This document shows positions 18,166-27,282 of a stretch of DNA of 64,000 nucleotides, in pieces. The stretch spans positions 62,001-126,000 of the forward strand of contig JBGRQE010000004.1 of the NCBI GenBank assembly GCA_041725955.1. Reading direction: 5' to 3'. Below the pieces are notes generated by a model, which saw only the letters and a list, made by a program, of their open reading frames with translations, ran no database searches and was not told the origin of the DNA. The position numbers and the translations under genes are program-made. Source of the DNA: JBGRPZ01 sp041725955 (GTDB lineage: Bacteria; Bacteroidota; Bacteroidia; Bacteroidales; JBGRPZ01). Position 1 is the stretch's first letter; each line of letters begins with the position of its first letter.

Positions 18166-18894
18166 TTATTTTTCACATACAACAACTGTAGGCATGGTGT
18201 TTTTAGACCATGCCTCTTTTTTGAAATTTCCAAAAAAGACAGGTTCTCTAAATGAAGTTTCTTTACTTATTTTTTTAAAGTCAGTACTTTGAATTGGAAA
18301 TAAAGGAATTTCATTTTCAATAATATGATTATTCTTTTTTATTATCAATTGAGTATGAAATCGAATTAAAGGAGATCCTTTTTCAAATTTATAATTTCTG
18401 TGAAAAATAACTTCTTTAGATTCAATGCTTGGCAAGCTTTCTTTTCTGTTTTCTATGATGTTATCATAATTTACTACCTGCAATAAAATCTTCCCACCTT
18501 TTTTAAGAATATGATGACATTGCGAAAAGAAGTTGCTTATTTCTTTTAAGTTCTTTAAGTGGGCAAGAGTATTTCCGAAACAAATAATTATATCAATAGA
18601 ATTTGGTCGGAATAATGTTTTTGTATCCAGCATATTTGCTGTAATGAATTCTGAGTCAAGTTTAAGAGCTAGTGTTTTTCTTTCTGCTTGTTGTATCATT
18701 TCTCGATCACTATCAATGCCCGTTACATTATGTCCTTTTGAACTTAACTTTAGAGCTAGTTCTCCTGATGCACAACCTATATCGGTTATGCTTATTTTTG
18801 GGTTATCTATATATGACAAAACAAAATTTAGCTGTTGCGGATTGAAGGGGAATATTTGGTTATACCATGGACTAATTGTCTTATAAAATTGCAT
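18166..18894 (-). CDS. Class I SAM-dependent methyltransferase
   Basis: 242 residues. The Rossmann SAM-binding motif I is ITDIGCASGELALKLSSKG, the acidic end of strand 2 is GIDSDREMI, and motif IV reads SIDIIICFGNTLAHL. A C-terminal beta extension of about 90 residues follows. The fold is certain, but the substrate is not; small-molecule methylases of the methyltransf_25 type look like this. The gene is on the minus strand, ends exactly where the DUF4249 gene ends, and no terminator lies between them. Confidence 0.85.
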   Translation of the reverse strand: MQFYKTISPWYNQIFPFNPQQLNFVLSYIDNPKISITDIGCASGELALKLSSKGHNVTGIDSDREMIQQAERKTLALKLDSEFITANMLDTKTLFRPNSIDIIICFGNTLAHLKNLKEISNFFSQCHHILKKGGKILLQVVNYDNIIENRKESLPSIESKEVIFHRNYKFEKGSPLIRFHTQLIIKKNNHIIENEIPLFPIQSTDFKKISKETSFREPVFFGNFKKEAWSKNTMPTVVVCEK

Positions 18895-19053
18895 ATCAAT
18901 AAAAATTTGTTTTTTGAGATGTGTATTTCGAATGATTATCTGTCATTTTTACCATGAAAGAAACAAAGAACACTAAGGTATAGTTTTTGATAAAATGCAT
19001 TTTAGTTGTAAGTTTATTGAATAAAGTTAAGGTTTTTGACAAAAAGATATTTT

Positions 19054-19824
19054 ATGATAAAAGGAGAATTACAAAGAATAAAAATAGCAATGTCTATACC
19101 CTTTGTTTTATTATGTGCTATGTGGATTATTCATTTAGTAACATCTTTATTTCCGATTGAACTTGGTGTTTATGGTGTTTTACCTCGTACAATTCATGGT
19201 TTAAAAGGTATAGTTTTTGCTCCTTTTATTCATGGCGATTGGTCGCATCTTATGGCAAATTCATTGCCGTTTTTTGTTTTGTCAACCACCTTGTTTTATT
19301 TTTATCAGAAGATTAGATTTAGGGTTTTTATTGGAATCTGGATTTTTAGTGAAGCACTACTTTGGCTTGGTGGGCGTAATTCATATCATATTGGCGCTAG
19401 TGGAGTAGTGTATGGTTTAGCTGCATTTCTTTTTTTAAGTGGAATTTTGCGAAGAGAAAAGGCTTCAATGGTTATTTCTTTGTTGGTTAGTTTTTTATAT
19501 GGAAGTATGATTTGGGGTGTTTTACCTTGGTTTTCAAAACCAAATGTGTCATGGGAAGGTCATCTTTGGGGTTTCCTTGTTGGTTTTCTTTTGGCATTTT
19601 ATTACAAGAAAAAGGATCGTCAGCGGAAAAAATATTCTTGGGAAACAGCAGATACAGATATTGAAGAGAGCGAAGAAGATGCTTACTGGAATGTTCCTCT
19701 CCCAGAATCAGAAACTCGTAAAAGAAAGATAAATATAAAAGGAGAAACTGCTATTATTTTATTTTTATTCCTAGCATTTGTTGCGTTTTTGTTTTTGTTC
19801 CGATATGGAAAAGAATTTATGTAA
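19054..19824 (+). CDS. Rhomboid-family intramembrane serine protease
   Basis: 256 residues from the ATG at 19054; an upstream in-frame TTG at 19036 adds six residues and is less likely. The catalytic dyad is visible: Ser116 in HIGASGVVYG and His170 in WEGHLWGFLVGF. The usual HxxWSHLMxN loop motif (IHGDWSHLMANS) is also present. There are six or more membrane helices, a cytoplasmic charged segment (about 190-225) and a last hydrophobic helix. Such enzymes cut membrane proteins within the bilayer. The substrate is unknown and the context gives no hint. Confidence 0.9.
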   Translation: MIKGELQRIKIAMSIPFVLLCAMWIIHLVTSLFPIELGVYGVLPRTIHGLKGIVFAPFIHGDWSHLMANSLPFFVLSTTLFYFYQKIRFRVFIGIWIFSEALLWLGGRNSYHIGASGVVYGLAAFLFLSGILRREKASMVISLLVSFLYGSMIWGVLPWFSKPNVSWEGHLWGFLVGFLLAFYYKKKDRQRKKYSWETADTDIEESEEDAYWNVPLPESETRKRKINIKGETAIILFLFLAFVAFLFLFRYGKEFM

Positions 19825-19841
19825 GTTTATATGTTTAAATG

Positions 19842-19870
19842 AAAAAGGCTGCCTTATAGACAGCCTTTGA
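19842..19870. terminator. Bidirectional terminator between rhomboid and POT genes
   Basis: AAAGGCTG (19844-19851) pairs with CAGCCTTT (19861-19868); A run before and T run after. Confidence 0.75.
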
Positions 19871-19877
19871 CTTATGT

Positions 19878-21335
19878 TTAATCGTTGTTCTTTACGGCCT
19901 TGTTTTTTATTACGAATAGATTATACAGGAATAAAATTAGGGCGGAAGCTATGCCTATAATAGCAATTACATACCAGAAATTTTGTGGATGATAATTATT
20001 CCACAATAGAGTGGTGAGTTCATGACTATTCATGTTTAGCTTTTCGCACGCCGCTTTCCAATAACTATCGTAATTGCCGTTTGGGGGAGGAATATGAATT
20101 CCTTTTAAATTTAAATACTTGGCAAGTAGAGCGTATTTGTCTGATAATCTTTCATAACCAAAACCTGAAACAATACCTCCTAAGAAGTTACCTCCGGCAA
20201 CAGGTAAAAAAGACATGCCTATATATAATCCAACATTTTTTGGTGGAGCAATCCTTCCGATATATTCAGTGATTTTTGGTGAACTAGCCATCTCTCCTAT
20301 AGCAAATATTACTAATGCAATTACAACATAAATAGCGTTGTCAAAAGCAAAAGTTAAGGCTCCTCCTATAGAAGCAACTATTATACCGCATATAATTGAA
20401 ATTACAGGTTTCAGTCGCATAACTATTGTCGAAATAAGCAACTGTAAAACAATAATTGCTAGTGCGTCAAAATCAAGAATAATTTCAGGATTTACAGTTC
20501 CTTGTGGAGTTCCTAATGCTTCTGCCAATTTTGGAGAAATATTATGGAAGAAATTATATAAAGTGGTAGTATCTACCCATTGATCAATAAAATTAGGTAG
20601 AGAGAAAAACATCTGGAAGTACATAGTCCAGAAGCCAATAATAATAATTAAGAAGAAAATAAATTTTAGATCTTTTAATACAGTGTATATATCTCTAAAG
20701 ACTTTGGTTAGTGCAACCCCTAACTTCTCTGTAGTTTTATTTTTTACAGGCTCTTTAAAAAAGACACTTACAAGTATCATGTTTATTGCAATAGAAATTG
20801 CCGACATTACAAATACAGCTTGCCAGCTAGTATTTCTCAAATGTGAAGCTATTAAAGGGCCAATAAAACTACCAATATTTACTGTCATGTAAAATATTCC
20901 AAAGCCAATTGAGCTTGTCTTTTTATTAGTTGTTTTGGCGATAGTTGCTGAAACTATGGGCTTAAATAATGCGGCACCAATTGCAACAATCATAAATGCT
21001 AGCCACATTCCACCATAACTTTTAACATATCCCATTAAGAGATATCCAATAATTAAGATAGAATAAGATACATACAATATTTTTTTATATCCGAATTTAT
21101 CGGCAATTGTACCCGTAATTATGGGTAATACGTATAAAATACCACTAACAACTCCCAAGAGCAAACCTTTTTGACTTTGTGAAAAGCCTAGTGCCCCTTC
21201 ATCTTTAGATCCTGTAAAATATAAAGCTAAAATTAGAAACATACCATACCATGCAAGCCTTTCAAAAAGCTCCATAGTGTTGGCAGACCAGAATGTTCCT
21301 GGGAATGAAAGTTTCTTCTTTTTAGAATTCTTCAT
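19878..21335 (-). CDS. Proton-dependent oligopeptide transporter (POT/PTR2 family MFS)
   Basis: 485 residues with about 12 to 14 membrane segments. The POT family ExxER-type motif on helix 1 is seen as MELFERLAWYGMFL. The MFS loop motif GTIADKFGYKKIL follows helix 2, and FYMTVNIGSFIGP matches the PTR2 signature region. The family imports di- and tripeptides with protons. Helices 7-9 are separated by a larger periplasmic loop (about 250-275), and another loop near residues 420-450 contains IHIPPPNGNYDSY. Monocistronic by context. Confidence 0.85.
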   Translation of the reverse strand: MKNSKKKKLSFPGTFWSANTMELFERLAWYGMFLILALYFTGSKDEGALGFSQSQKGLLLGVVSGILYVLPIITGTIADKFGYKKILYVSYSILIIGYLLMGYVKSYGGMWLAFMIVAIGAALFKPIVSATIAKTTNKKTSSIGFGIFYMTVNIGSFIGPLIASHLRNTSWQAVFVMSAISIAINMILVSVFFKEPVKNKTTEKLGVALTKVFRDIYTVLKDLKFIFFLIIIIGFWTMYFQMFFSLPNFIDQWVDTTTLYNFFHNISPKLAEALGTPQGTVNPEIILDFDALAIIVLQLLISTIVMRLKPVISIICGIIVASIGGALTFAFDNAIYVVIALVIFAIGEMASSPKITEYIGRIAPPKNVGLYIGMSFLPVAGGNFLGGIVSGFGYERLSDKYALLAKYLNLKGIHIPPPNGNYDSYWKAACEKLNMNSHELTTLLWNNYHPQNFWYVIAIIGIASALILFLYNLFVIKNKAVKNND

Positions 21336-21585
21336 AAGAAAAATGATTGTTTATTTACAAAGAAAAGGGTTTTTAAACTTTGTTTTAACAGGAAAAGTAA
21401 TGTTATTTATATAGGAAGGTTAATTGTAATACGATAATTTTTATTTATTATTTTAATTACGATTTTTTATATTAATTGATATCTATAAATATACTCAAAT
21501 TTAATGTATGTAATTGATTTAAAATCAGGATATTTCTTTTTTTGATAATTGGTTTTGTTTTAAATCTTATTGATCTAATCTTAAA

Positions 21586-22311
21586 TTAGAATTCTATATA
21601 ATTTTTTACTTTTTTTAATATTGAGTCGTTTATTGAATAAAATAATTGCAATTCGTCTATAGAATAAATAGTATCGTGTTTGTTTCTGTGTAAAAAAATT
21701 TCTTTTGTTAGTTCATAAGAAAAATATGGATGCTTTAGAATAATTTTAAAAGAATCCTGGTTTATTTTTAATTTTCTAATTGAGTTGGGTTTTGTAAATA
21801 CCTGAGATTTAATCCTCTTAAAATTTTTAGTTCTCATCCCATATACTTCTTTTAATTGTTCAATAGAGTAAAATCCTCCAAGCAACTTTCTGTATTTTAC
21901 TATTTTTGAGGCTGTGTAAGGACCAATTCCTCTTACTTTGCATAAATCTATACTATCAGCAATATTAAGATCAATAAATAACTGACGACTATATTTTCTT
22001 TTGTTTATCTTGTTTTTTGTTTTCTTTTTTTGAACTGTTTCTCTTTTTTTGTTTTGTAAGTTATTTCTTATACAAGTATTGATTTTTGTTTTTTTGATAT
22101 GATTTAGAGAGTCTTTTTTTAATTGTGCAATATATCCTTGAAATTCTTTTAATACAGCCTTTTCTTCAGCCGACAGTTCATCGGGTTTATATTTAAGATA
22201 AATTCTACTAAGGAAAATAATGTTAATAATGATTAGCAGAAAAACAAAACCTCTTCTTTGCTTGGGAGTAAAAAGAGTATATTCATATTTGAGTTTTCTT
22301 TTTAATTTCAT
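21586..22311 (-). CDS. Membrane-anchored helix-hairpin-helix protein (ComEA-like)
   Basis: 241 residues. A basic N-terminus and one membrane helix (about 20-38, GFVFLLIIINIIFLSRIYL) precede a Lys-rich linker. The HhH unit FIDLNIADSIDLCKVRGIGP, followed by SKIVKYRKLLGGF (about 110-150), is the ComEA-type DNA-binding repeat. A second weaker copy occupies the C-terminal 80 residues (ELTKEIFLHRNKHDTIYSID). ComEA-like proteins bind DNA on the outside of the inner membrane in uptake systems; similar short proteins in Bacteroidota have no proven role. It lies downstream of the large AGCS gene, with a hairpin between them. Confidence 0.82.
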   Translation of the reverse strand: MKLKRKLKYEYTLFTPKQRRGFVFLLIIINIIFLSRIYLKYKPDELSAEEKAVLKEFQGYIAQLKKDSLNHIKKTKINTCIRNNLQNKKRETVQKKKTKNKINKRKYSRQLFIDLNIADSIDLCKVRGIGPYTASKIVKYRKLLGGFYSIEQLKEVYGMRTKNFKRIKSQVFTKPNSIRKLKINQDSFKIILKHPYFSYELTKEIFLHRNKHDTIYSIDELQLFYSINDSILKKVKNYIEF

Positions 22312-22342
22312 TTTTGTAGGAGGGAGGCCTGAGAAATAAGAA

Positions 22343-22384
22343 ACTAAGCTGTTGTTGAATCATATAATTTCGCAACAGCTTAGT
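22343..22384 (-). terminator. Hairpin terminator after the long AGCS gene
   Basis: ACTAAGCTGTTG (22343-22354) and CAACAGCTTAGT (22373-22384) are perfect complements. The T run on the minus strand is weak (TTCTTATTT). Confidence 0.6.
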
Positions 22385-22393
22385 ATATTTGAT

Positions 22394-24229
22394 TTATTTT
22401 GTTTGTGAAGTCTTAATTGATTTCCAGTATGCAGTAAGATCTCTTTTTATTTCAGGAGCAAGAATAAACATTCCTAAAATGTTAGGAAACGACATACATA
22501 AAATCATCATGTCGCTAAAATCAAGTACTGAACCCAATTCAGATGATGATCCAACTACAATAAAGAATAGAAAAATTATTCTATATATATTATCCGATAT
22601 TTTTCTTGAGCCTGTAAGCCTTTTTATAATATCTCCAAATAGAAAATCAAAAGCTTTTAGTCCGTAATACGACCATGAAACCATTGTTGAGAAAGCAAAA
22701 AGTAGAATTGTAATTACCAATACATATGGATACCATGAGAAAACGGTTCCAAAAGCTTCCGAAGTTAATTCTGTTCCTTCAAGATTAAGTGGATTTGTGT
22801 ATGCACCAGTAAATATAATTACTAAAGCGGTCATAGTGCAAATAAGCACAGTGTCGATAAATGGTTCAAGAAGAGATACAAATCCCTCTGTAACTGGTTT
22901 GTCTGTTTTTACGGCTGAGTGCGCAATTGCAGCCGATCCTACACCCGCTTCATTTGAAAATGCAGATCTTTGGAAACCAATAATCAGTACGCCTATTACT
23001 CCTCCTTTTAAAGCACCAGGATAAAAAGCACCTTTTACAATAAGTTTAATAGCTTCTCCTATATCTGTTATATTGATAAAGATAATAATCAGGGCAGAAA
23101 CTACATACAGTATTGCCATAAAAGGAACAACTCGACTGGTAAATTTTGCGATGCCCTTTATTCCTCCGATAATTACCAAACCTACCAATAGAGCTAACAC
23201 AGCTCCAAAATAAGGACCCATATTACTTAAACCTGGCATGATTACAACCAATTGACTAAATGCTTGATTGGCTTGGAACATATTTCCTCCACCAAGCGAT
23301 CCTCCAATTGCTAATAATGCAAATAAAGCTGCTAATAACTTACCCAACCATTTTAGATTTTTTTTCTTTAGGCCATCCCTTAAGTAATACATGGGGCCAC
23401 CAGAAACTCTGTTGTCAGCATTTATCTTTCGATATTTTACTCCTAAAGAACATTCGACGAATTTTGAGGACATTCCTAACAAACCGGCAACAATCATCCA
23501 AAATGTAGCTCCAGGACCACCTAGAGTTATTGCAACGGCAACTCCTGCAATGTTTCCGAGTCCAACAGTTCCGGATAGTGCTGTTGTTAAAGCTTGAAAA
23601 TGGTTTACCTCACCTTTGTCTTCTTTATTGTCATATTTTCCTCTAACAAGGTCGATGGCATGTTTAAATCCTCGGAAATTTATAAATCTCATCTTCACTG
23701 TAAAAATTATTGCTCCAATAACCAGCCATAAAACGATTATGGGTATTTGTTCCTTCACAGGTTTTCCATTAGGATGGTACATTATGTTTCCATCTTTGTC
23801 GCGTAGAATAGGGTCATATATGCCAAGACTTGCAAAAGGATCCCAAAATATGATTTTAGAAAACACATCTACTACAGGAACAAAATAACCATTTATTATT
23901 TCTGGTAGTGAATGAGTTGGGATGGGAATATCTATTACTGATATTGCCCCGGAAGAATCAGTAACCTTGATCTGTACATCTTCTCCTTCAGTTATATATT
24001 TTCCTGTAAGACTGTTCTTATGTATATGCTGTAATGACCACTCTGTTTCATATGGAGGTTCTCCTCCAGTAATATCAATAGAAACTTTAGTGTCATTTAA
24101 ATCTTCAGAAAGATTAATAATATTATATTCAACCTTTAGCGGTTTTTTGGTTGTAATACTGTCACCCGATTGACCAAATAGTAAGCCGGAAAAAGCCGTA
24201 AATAGTAAGATAAGTAGATAGTGCTTCAT
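22394..24229 (-). CDS. AGCS-family symporter with extracytoplasmic N-terminal extension
   Basis: 611 residues against about 450 for ordinary members. A signal peptide (MKHYLLILLFTAFSGLLFGQ) starts a region of about 150 residues. It includes a beta domain with TGGEPPYETEWSLQHIH, which resembles the SprB/PKD-like repeats of Bacteroidota surface proteins, and a loop DPILRDKDGNIMYHPNGKP. The AGCS core follows: SGTVGLGNIAGVAVAITLGG, GGPMYYLRDGLKKK, SAFSNEAGVGSAAIAHSA and MVSWSYYGLKAFDFLFGD. It should import small amino acids with Na+; the extension may bind substrate or another protein outside the cell membrane. Paralog of the gene at 11615-12994. Confidence 0.9.
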   Translation of the reverse strand: MKHYLLILLFTAFSGLLFGQSGDSITTKKPLKVEYNIINLSEDLNDTKVSIDITGGEPPYETEWSLQHIHKNSLTGKYITEGEDVQIKVTDSSGAISVIDIPIPTHSLPEIINGYFVPVVDVFSKIIFWDPFASLGIYDPILRDKDGNIMYHPNGKPVKEQIPIIVLWLVIGAIIFTVKMRFINFRGFKHAIDLVRGKYDNKEDKGEVNHFQALTTALSGTVGLGNIAGVAVAITLGGPGATFWMIVAGLLGMSSKFVECSLGVKYRKINADNRVSGGPMYYLRDGLKKKNLKWLGKLLAALFALLAIGGSLGGGNMFQANQAFSQLVVIMPGLSNMGPYFGAVLALLVGLVIIGGIKGIAKFTSRVVPFMAILYVVSALIIIFINITDIGEAIKLIVKGAFYPGALKGGVIGVLIIGFQRSAFSNEAGVGSAAIAHSAVKTDKPVTEGFVSLLEPFIDTVLICTMTALVIIFTGAYTNPLNLEGTELTSEAFGTVFSWYPYVLVITILLFAFSTMVSWSYYGLKAFDFLFGDIIKRLTGSRKISDNIYRIIFLFFIVVGSSSELGSVLDFSDMMILCMSFPNILGMFILAPEIKRDLTAYWKSIKTSQTK

Positions 24230-24291
24230 TTTGATTTTTATGTTTAGGTTTATAAAGTTTTGATTTCAAGAATGAGCTAAAGGGAACTTAC

Positions 24292-25311
24292 TTATGATAT
24301 TTTCCGCATTAATTTTTCAAGTTTTTCAAACTGATAAGGAGTGCCCAGAACAAATAATTTGGATTTGAAGGATAATTTTATGTCGGGGGATGGATTAATA
24401 ACATAATCTCCTTCTGGCGATTTATAACCAATAATATTTACTCCAGTTTTTTCTCTTAAGTCTAGTTCCCTTATACTTCTGGGGATAAATTCATTTGCAT
24501 AATGCGATAAATCAAATTCATGAATTTGATTTAGGTCAAGACTTGGAATCGAAAGTTGATCTAAGAATTCTACAATGTCTGGTTGAGTAATTAATATTGC
24601 CATATGTGTTCCGCCTACTTTTTCGGGCATAATTACATTATCAACTTTAGCTACTCTTAATTTTTTTAAAGCATTCTCTGAACTCGCTCTGCTAATTATT
24701 TTTAATCTTTCGTTTAATGCTCTGGCACTTAAAACAACAAATAGATTGTTTGCGTCATTTGGGAGTGTTGTTACGAGTGCTTTTGCTTTATGGATGCCTG
24801 CTTTTTCCAAAGTGTCATCATCTGTAGCATCACCCTCCAGAAATCTTATGTTTTTATCTTCATTATGTGAAATAATTTCAGTGTCGTTATCGATAACAAG
24901 AAAAGGAGTTTCGCTTTCTTCTAATTCTTTTGCTACTTGACGGCCATTTCTTCCAAATCCAATAATAATTACATGATTTTCCATAGTTTTAAATTTTTGA
25001 AAGCCCTTTCCTAATAAAGAAACTAATTTTAATTCTACAATGTGTGATGTTATAATTGAAATAGCATAAGCATACGTACTGAAACTGATAAGTATTAAGA
25101 AAATGTTGAATATCTTGCCTGCATTTGATGATTCCCATAATTCTCCATACCCAACAGTTGAAATAGTTATTATAGTCATGTAAAGTGAATCAATAAAGTT
25201 TTGATCCTCAATAATCATATATCCAACAGTTCCAATAATTACGATTAGTGCTAATAAAAATATGGCAACCTTTACTCTGTAAAGGCCTTTATTTTGTCGT
25301 TTTTTTCTCAA
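24292..25311 (-). CDS. Two-helix potassium channel with TrkA-N regulatory domain
   Basis: 339 residues. Two membrane helices flank a pore loop with the selectivity filter TVGYGE (residues 52-57). The cytoplasmic part has an RCK/TrkA-N Rossmann domain (about 110-225) starting HVIIIGFGRNGRQVAKELEE and continuing VIDNDTEI, FLEGDATDD and VTTLPNDANN, then a TrkA-C-like domain (about 255-338). The architecture is that of MthK/Kch-like K+ channels gated by ligand binding to the RCK ring. A good promoter lies upstream at 25338-25368. Confidence 0.92.
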   Translation of the reverse strand: MRKKRQNKGLYRVKVAIFLLALIVIIGTVGYMIIEDQNFIDSLYMTIITISTVGYGELWESSNAGKIFNIFLILISFSTYAYAISIITSHIVELKLVSLLGKGFQKFKTMENHVIIIGFGRNGRQVAKELEESETPFLVIDNDTEIISHNEDKNIRFLEGDATDDDTLEKAGIHKAKALVTTLPNDANNLFVVLSARALNERLKIISRASSENALKKLRVAKVDNVIMPEKVGGTHMAILITQPDIVEFLDQLSIPSLDLNQIHEFDLSHYANEFIPRSIRELDLREKTGVNIIGYKSPEGDYVINPSPDIKLSFKSKLFVLGTPYQFEKLEKLMRKIS

Positions 25312-25337
25312 GATAGAAGAATTTAAGTGATAGTAAA

Positions 25338-25368
25338 CAAATATAGTGAATAGTGTATTAGCTCCAAA
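25338..25368 (-). promoter_or_regulatory. Promoter of the K+ channel gene
   Basis: On the minus strand: -33 TTTG (25368-25365), 19 bases, -7 TATATTTG (25345-25338). This matches the Bacteroidota housekeeping consensus, 27 bases before the start codon. Confidence 0.6.
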
Positions 25369-25472
25369 ATCAAAAAGAACAGTTTTTTTGCATAAAATTT
25401 TTATAGCTTTTTAAGTGAACAAATGTATTTGTTGTAATGTATTAGTCTTTAATAAATTAAAGCTTACTTATT

Positions 25473-26102
25473 ATGAATCAGGATAAACTGTCAAAAAGTT
25501 ATTTATTGATACCCCTTTTGGGATTGATAATTTCATTCGTCTTTTCTGTGCTTTGGATAACTCCTCATTCCGAGCACTCGGTGCGTTTTTGCTTACGCTC
25601 AACAGCATTGGTGTCATGGGTTTTTTATATGATTGCTTTTTTATCTGCTGCTGCCCCAAAGATTTTTAAAAATTCTTTTGGGAAAAAATGGCGTCGTATA
25701 GGTATATTCTTCTTTTGGGGGTTTATAGCAAGTCATACGGTTCATCTCACTAATATTTATTATCTGGTTGATGTCTATTATGGGGGAGATCCAACGCATT
25801 TAAGTAATTATTTTCCAAAGATGGGATATATATTTATATATGTAATGTTTTTAATGAGTCTAAAACCTGTTCAAAATGTCTTGGGTCAAAAGCTATGTGC
25901 TGAGTTCTTAAGTTTTGCAGTTTACTATATTATGTTTGCCTTTACTTATGGCCTTTTTGATATAACTACAGCTTCTTTTAATCTTATACAGTTTATCTTA
26001 TACTTAATTACTTGGATTGTAATATTTATTAGAGGATTTTCTAAACCTGGTTTTGATAATATAAAGGTTCGTCAAACAGATAATGTAATCCTCCCTTGGT
26101 AA
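25473..26102 (+). CDS. Six-helix membrane protein, possibly ferric-reductase-like
   Basis: 209 residues with about six hydrophobic segments. The order of helices and paired histidines (PHSEHS after helix 1; ASHTVHLTN in helix 3) recalls haem-binding ferric-reductase-like transmembrane domains such as YedZ/MsrQ. The match is weak and I cannot confirm two haem ligands per helix pair. No NADH- or flavin-binding domain is attached or nearby. The gene stands alone, divergent from the K+ channel and upstream of prfA. The function is not established. Confidence 0.65.
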   Translation: MNQDKLSKSYLLIPLLGLIISFVFSVLWITPHSEHSVRFCLRSTALVSWVFYMIAFLSAAAPKIFKNSFGKKWRRIGIFFFWGFIASHTVHLTNIYYLVDVYYGGDPTHLSNYFPKMGYIFIYVMFLMSLKPVQNVLGQKLCAEFLSFAVYYIMFAFTYGLFDITTASFNLIQFILYLITWIVIFIRGFSKPGFDNIKVRQTDNVILPW

Positions 26103-26174
26103 ATCCTTATCTATCAGGATTCGAAAAGTAGTTTATAATGGGATTGCACATATTAACGTTCTGATAAAAATCAT

Positions 26175-26182
26175 TACATTTG
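26175..26182 (+). promoter_or_regulatory. Candidate -7 box for prfA-pyrF
   Basis: TACATTTG matches TAnnTTTG 24 bases before the prfA ATG. No TTG at the expected -33 position. Confidence 0.4.
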
Positions 26183-26205
26183 TCCCTCAAAAAATAGGAA
26201 CACGA

Positions 26206-27282
26206 ATGCTTGACAAATTAGAAGCTATAAAAAGACGGTACGAAGAGATTGCCGAACAGATGAATGATCCTGCTTCCCAAGCAGATATGAAGAAATTCAT
26301 TCAGTTGAATAAAGATTATAAAGAGCTTGAGCCTGTAGTACATGCCTATAAAAAATATAAAAATGTACTAGATAATATTGAGTCGGCAAAAGAGGTCTTA
26401 GAAACAGAAACTGATGACGATTTTCGTTCCATGGCCAAGGAGGAGTTAAGTGAAATGACTACCAGAAAGGGTGAAATGGAAGAAGAGATTCGTTTGTTAA
26501 TGATTCCTTCTGATCCAGCTGATAATAAAAATGCCATTCTTGAAATTCGTGCAGGTACAGGTGGAGATGAAGCAAGTCTTTTTGCAGGTGACCTTTATCG
26601 AATGTATACAAAATATGCTGAAACCAAAGGTTGGAAAACTGAAGTGGTCGATCTTACCGAAGGTACCATGGGTGGGTATAAGGAAGTCATAATGAATGTT
26701 AGCGGTGATAATGTGTATGGAATTTTAAAATACGAATCGGGTGTGCATCGTGTACAACGTGTACCAAAAACCGAAACCCAAGGACGTATTCATACTTCTG
26801 CTGCATCTATTGTTGTTTTGCCTGAAGCTGAAGATTTTGATATTGATTTGAAAGAAAGCGATATTCGTAAAGATATATTTTGCTCTAGTGGACCTGGTGG
26901 ACAATCGGTAAATACTACTTATTCAGCGGTTCGTTTAACCCACGTTCCTACCGGTGTTGTAGCTACCTGTCAGGATGAAAAATCTCAGATAAAAAACCTT
27001 GCCAAAGCTATGAAGGTATTGCGTTCCAGAATTTATGAAATGGAATACCAAAAGTATATGGAAGAGGTTTGCTCAAAAAGAAAAACCATGGTTTCTACTG
27101 GAGACCGTTCTGCAAAGATTCGTACCTACAACTGGCCTCAAGGTCGTGTAACTGATCATAGAATAGGACTTACCTTATATAATTTGCAAGATATTATTGG
27201 TGGTTCTATTCAGGAAATTATTGATAAGCTACAACTGGCTGAGAACGCTGAGAAATTAAAAGCGGAATTTGGTGATGAATAA
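26206..27282 (+). CDS. prfA: Peptide chain release factor 1
   Basis: 358 residues, standard for RF1. The catalytic GGQ (231-233, in CSSGPGGQSVNTTYSAVR) triggers peptidyl-tRNA hydrolysis. The codon-reading tripeptide is PKT (187-189, in RVPKTETQGRIHTSA), the PxT form of RF1 and not the SPF of RF2, so it should read UAA and UAG. The acidic PCRF domain is also present (AGTGGDEASLFAGDL). Its stop overlaps the pyrF start by eight bases (ATGAATAA), so the two are probably coupled. Confidence 0.97.
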   Translation: MLDKLEAIKRRYEEIAEQMNDPASQADMKKFIQLNKDYKELEPVVHAYKKYKNVLDNIESAKEVLETETDDDFRSMAKEELSEMTTRKGEMEEEIRLLMIPSDPADNKNAILEIRAGTGGDEASLFAGDLYRMYTKYAETKGWKTEVVDLTEGTMGGYKEVIMNVSGDNVYGILKYESGVHRVQRVPKTETQGRIHTSAASIVVLPEAEDFDIDLKESDIRKDIFCSSGPGGQSVNTTYSAVRLTHVPTGVVATCQDEKSQIKNLAKAMKVLRSRIYEMEYQKYMEEVCSKRKTMVSTGDRSAKIRTYNWPQGRVTDHRIGLTLYNLQDIIGGSIQEIIDKLQLAENAEKLKAEFGDE

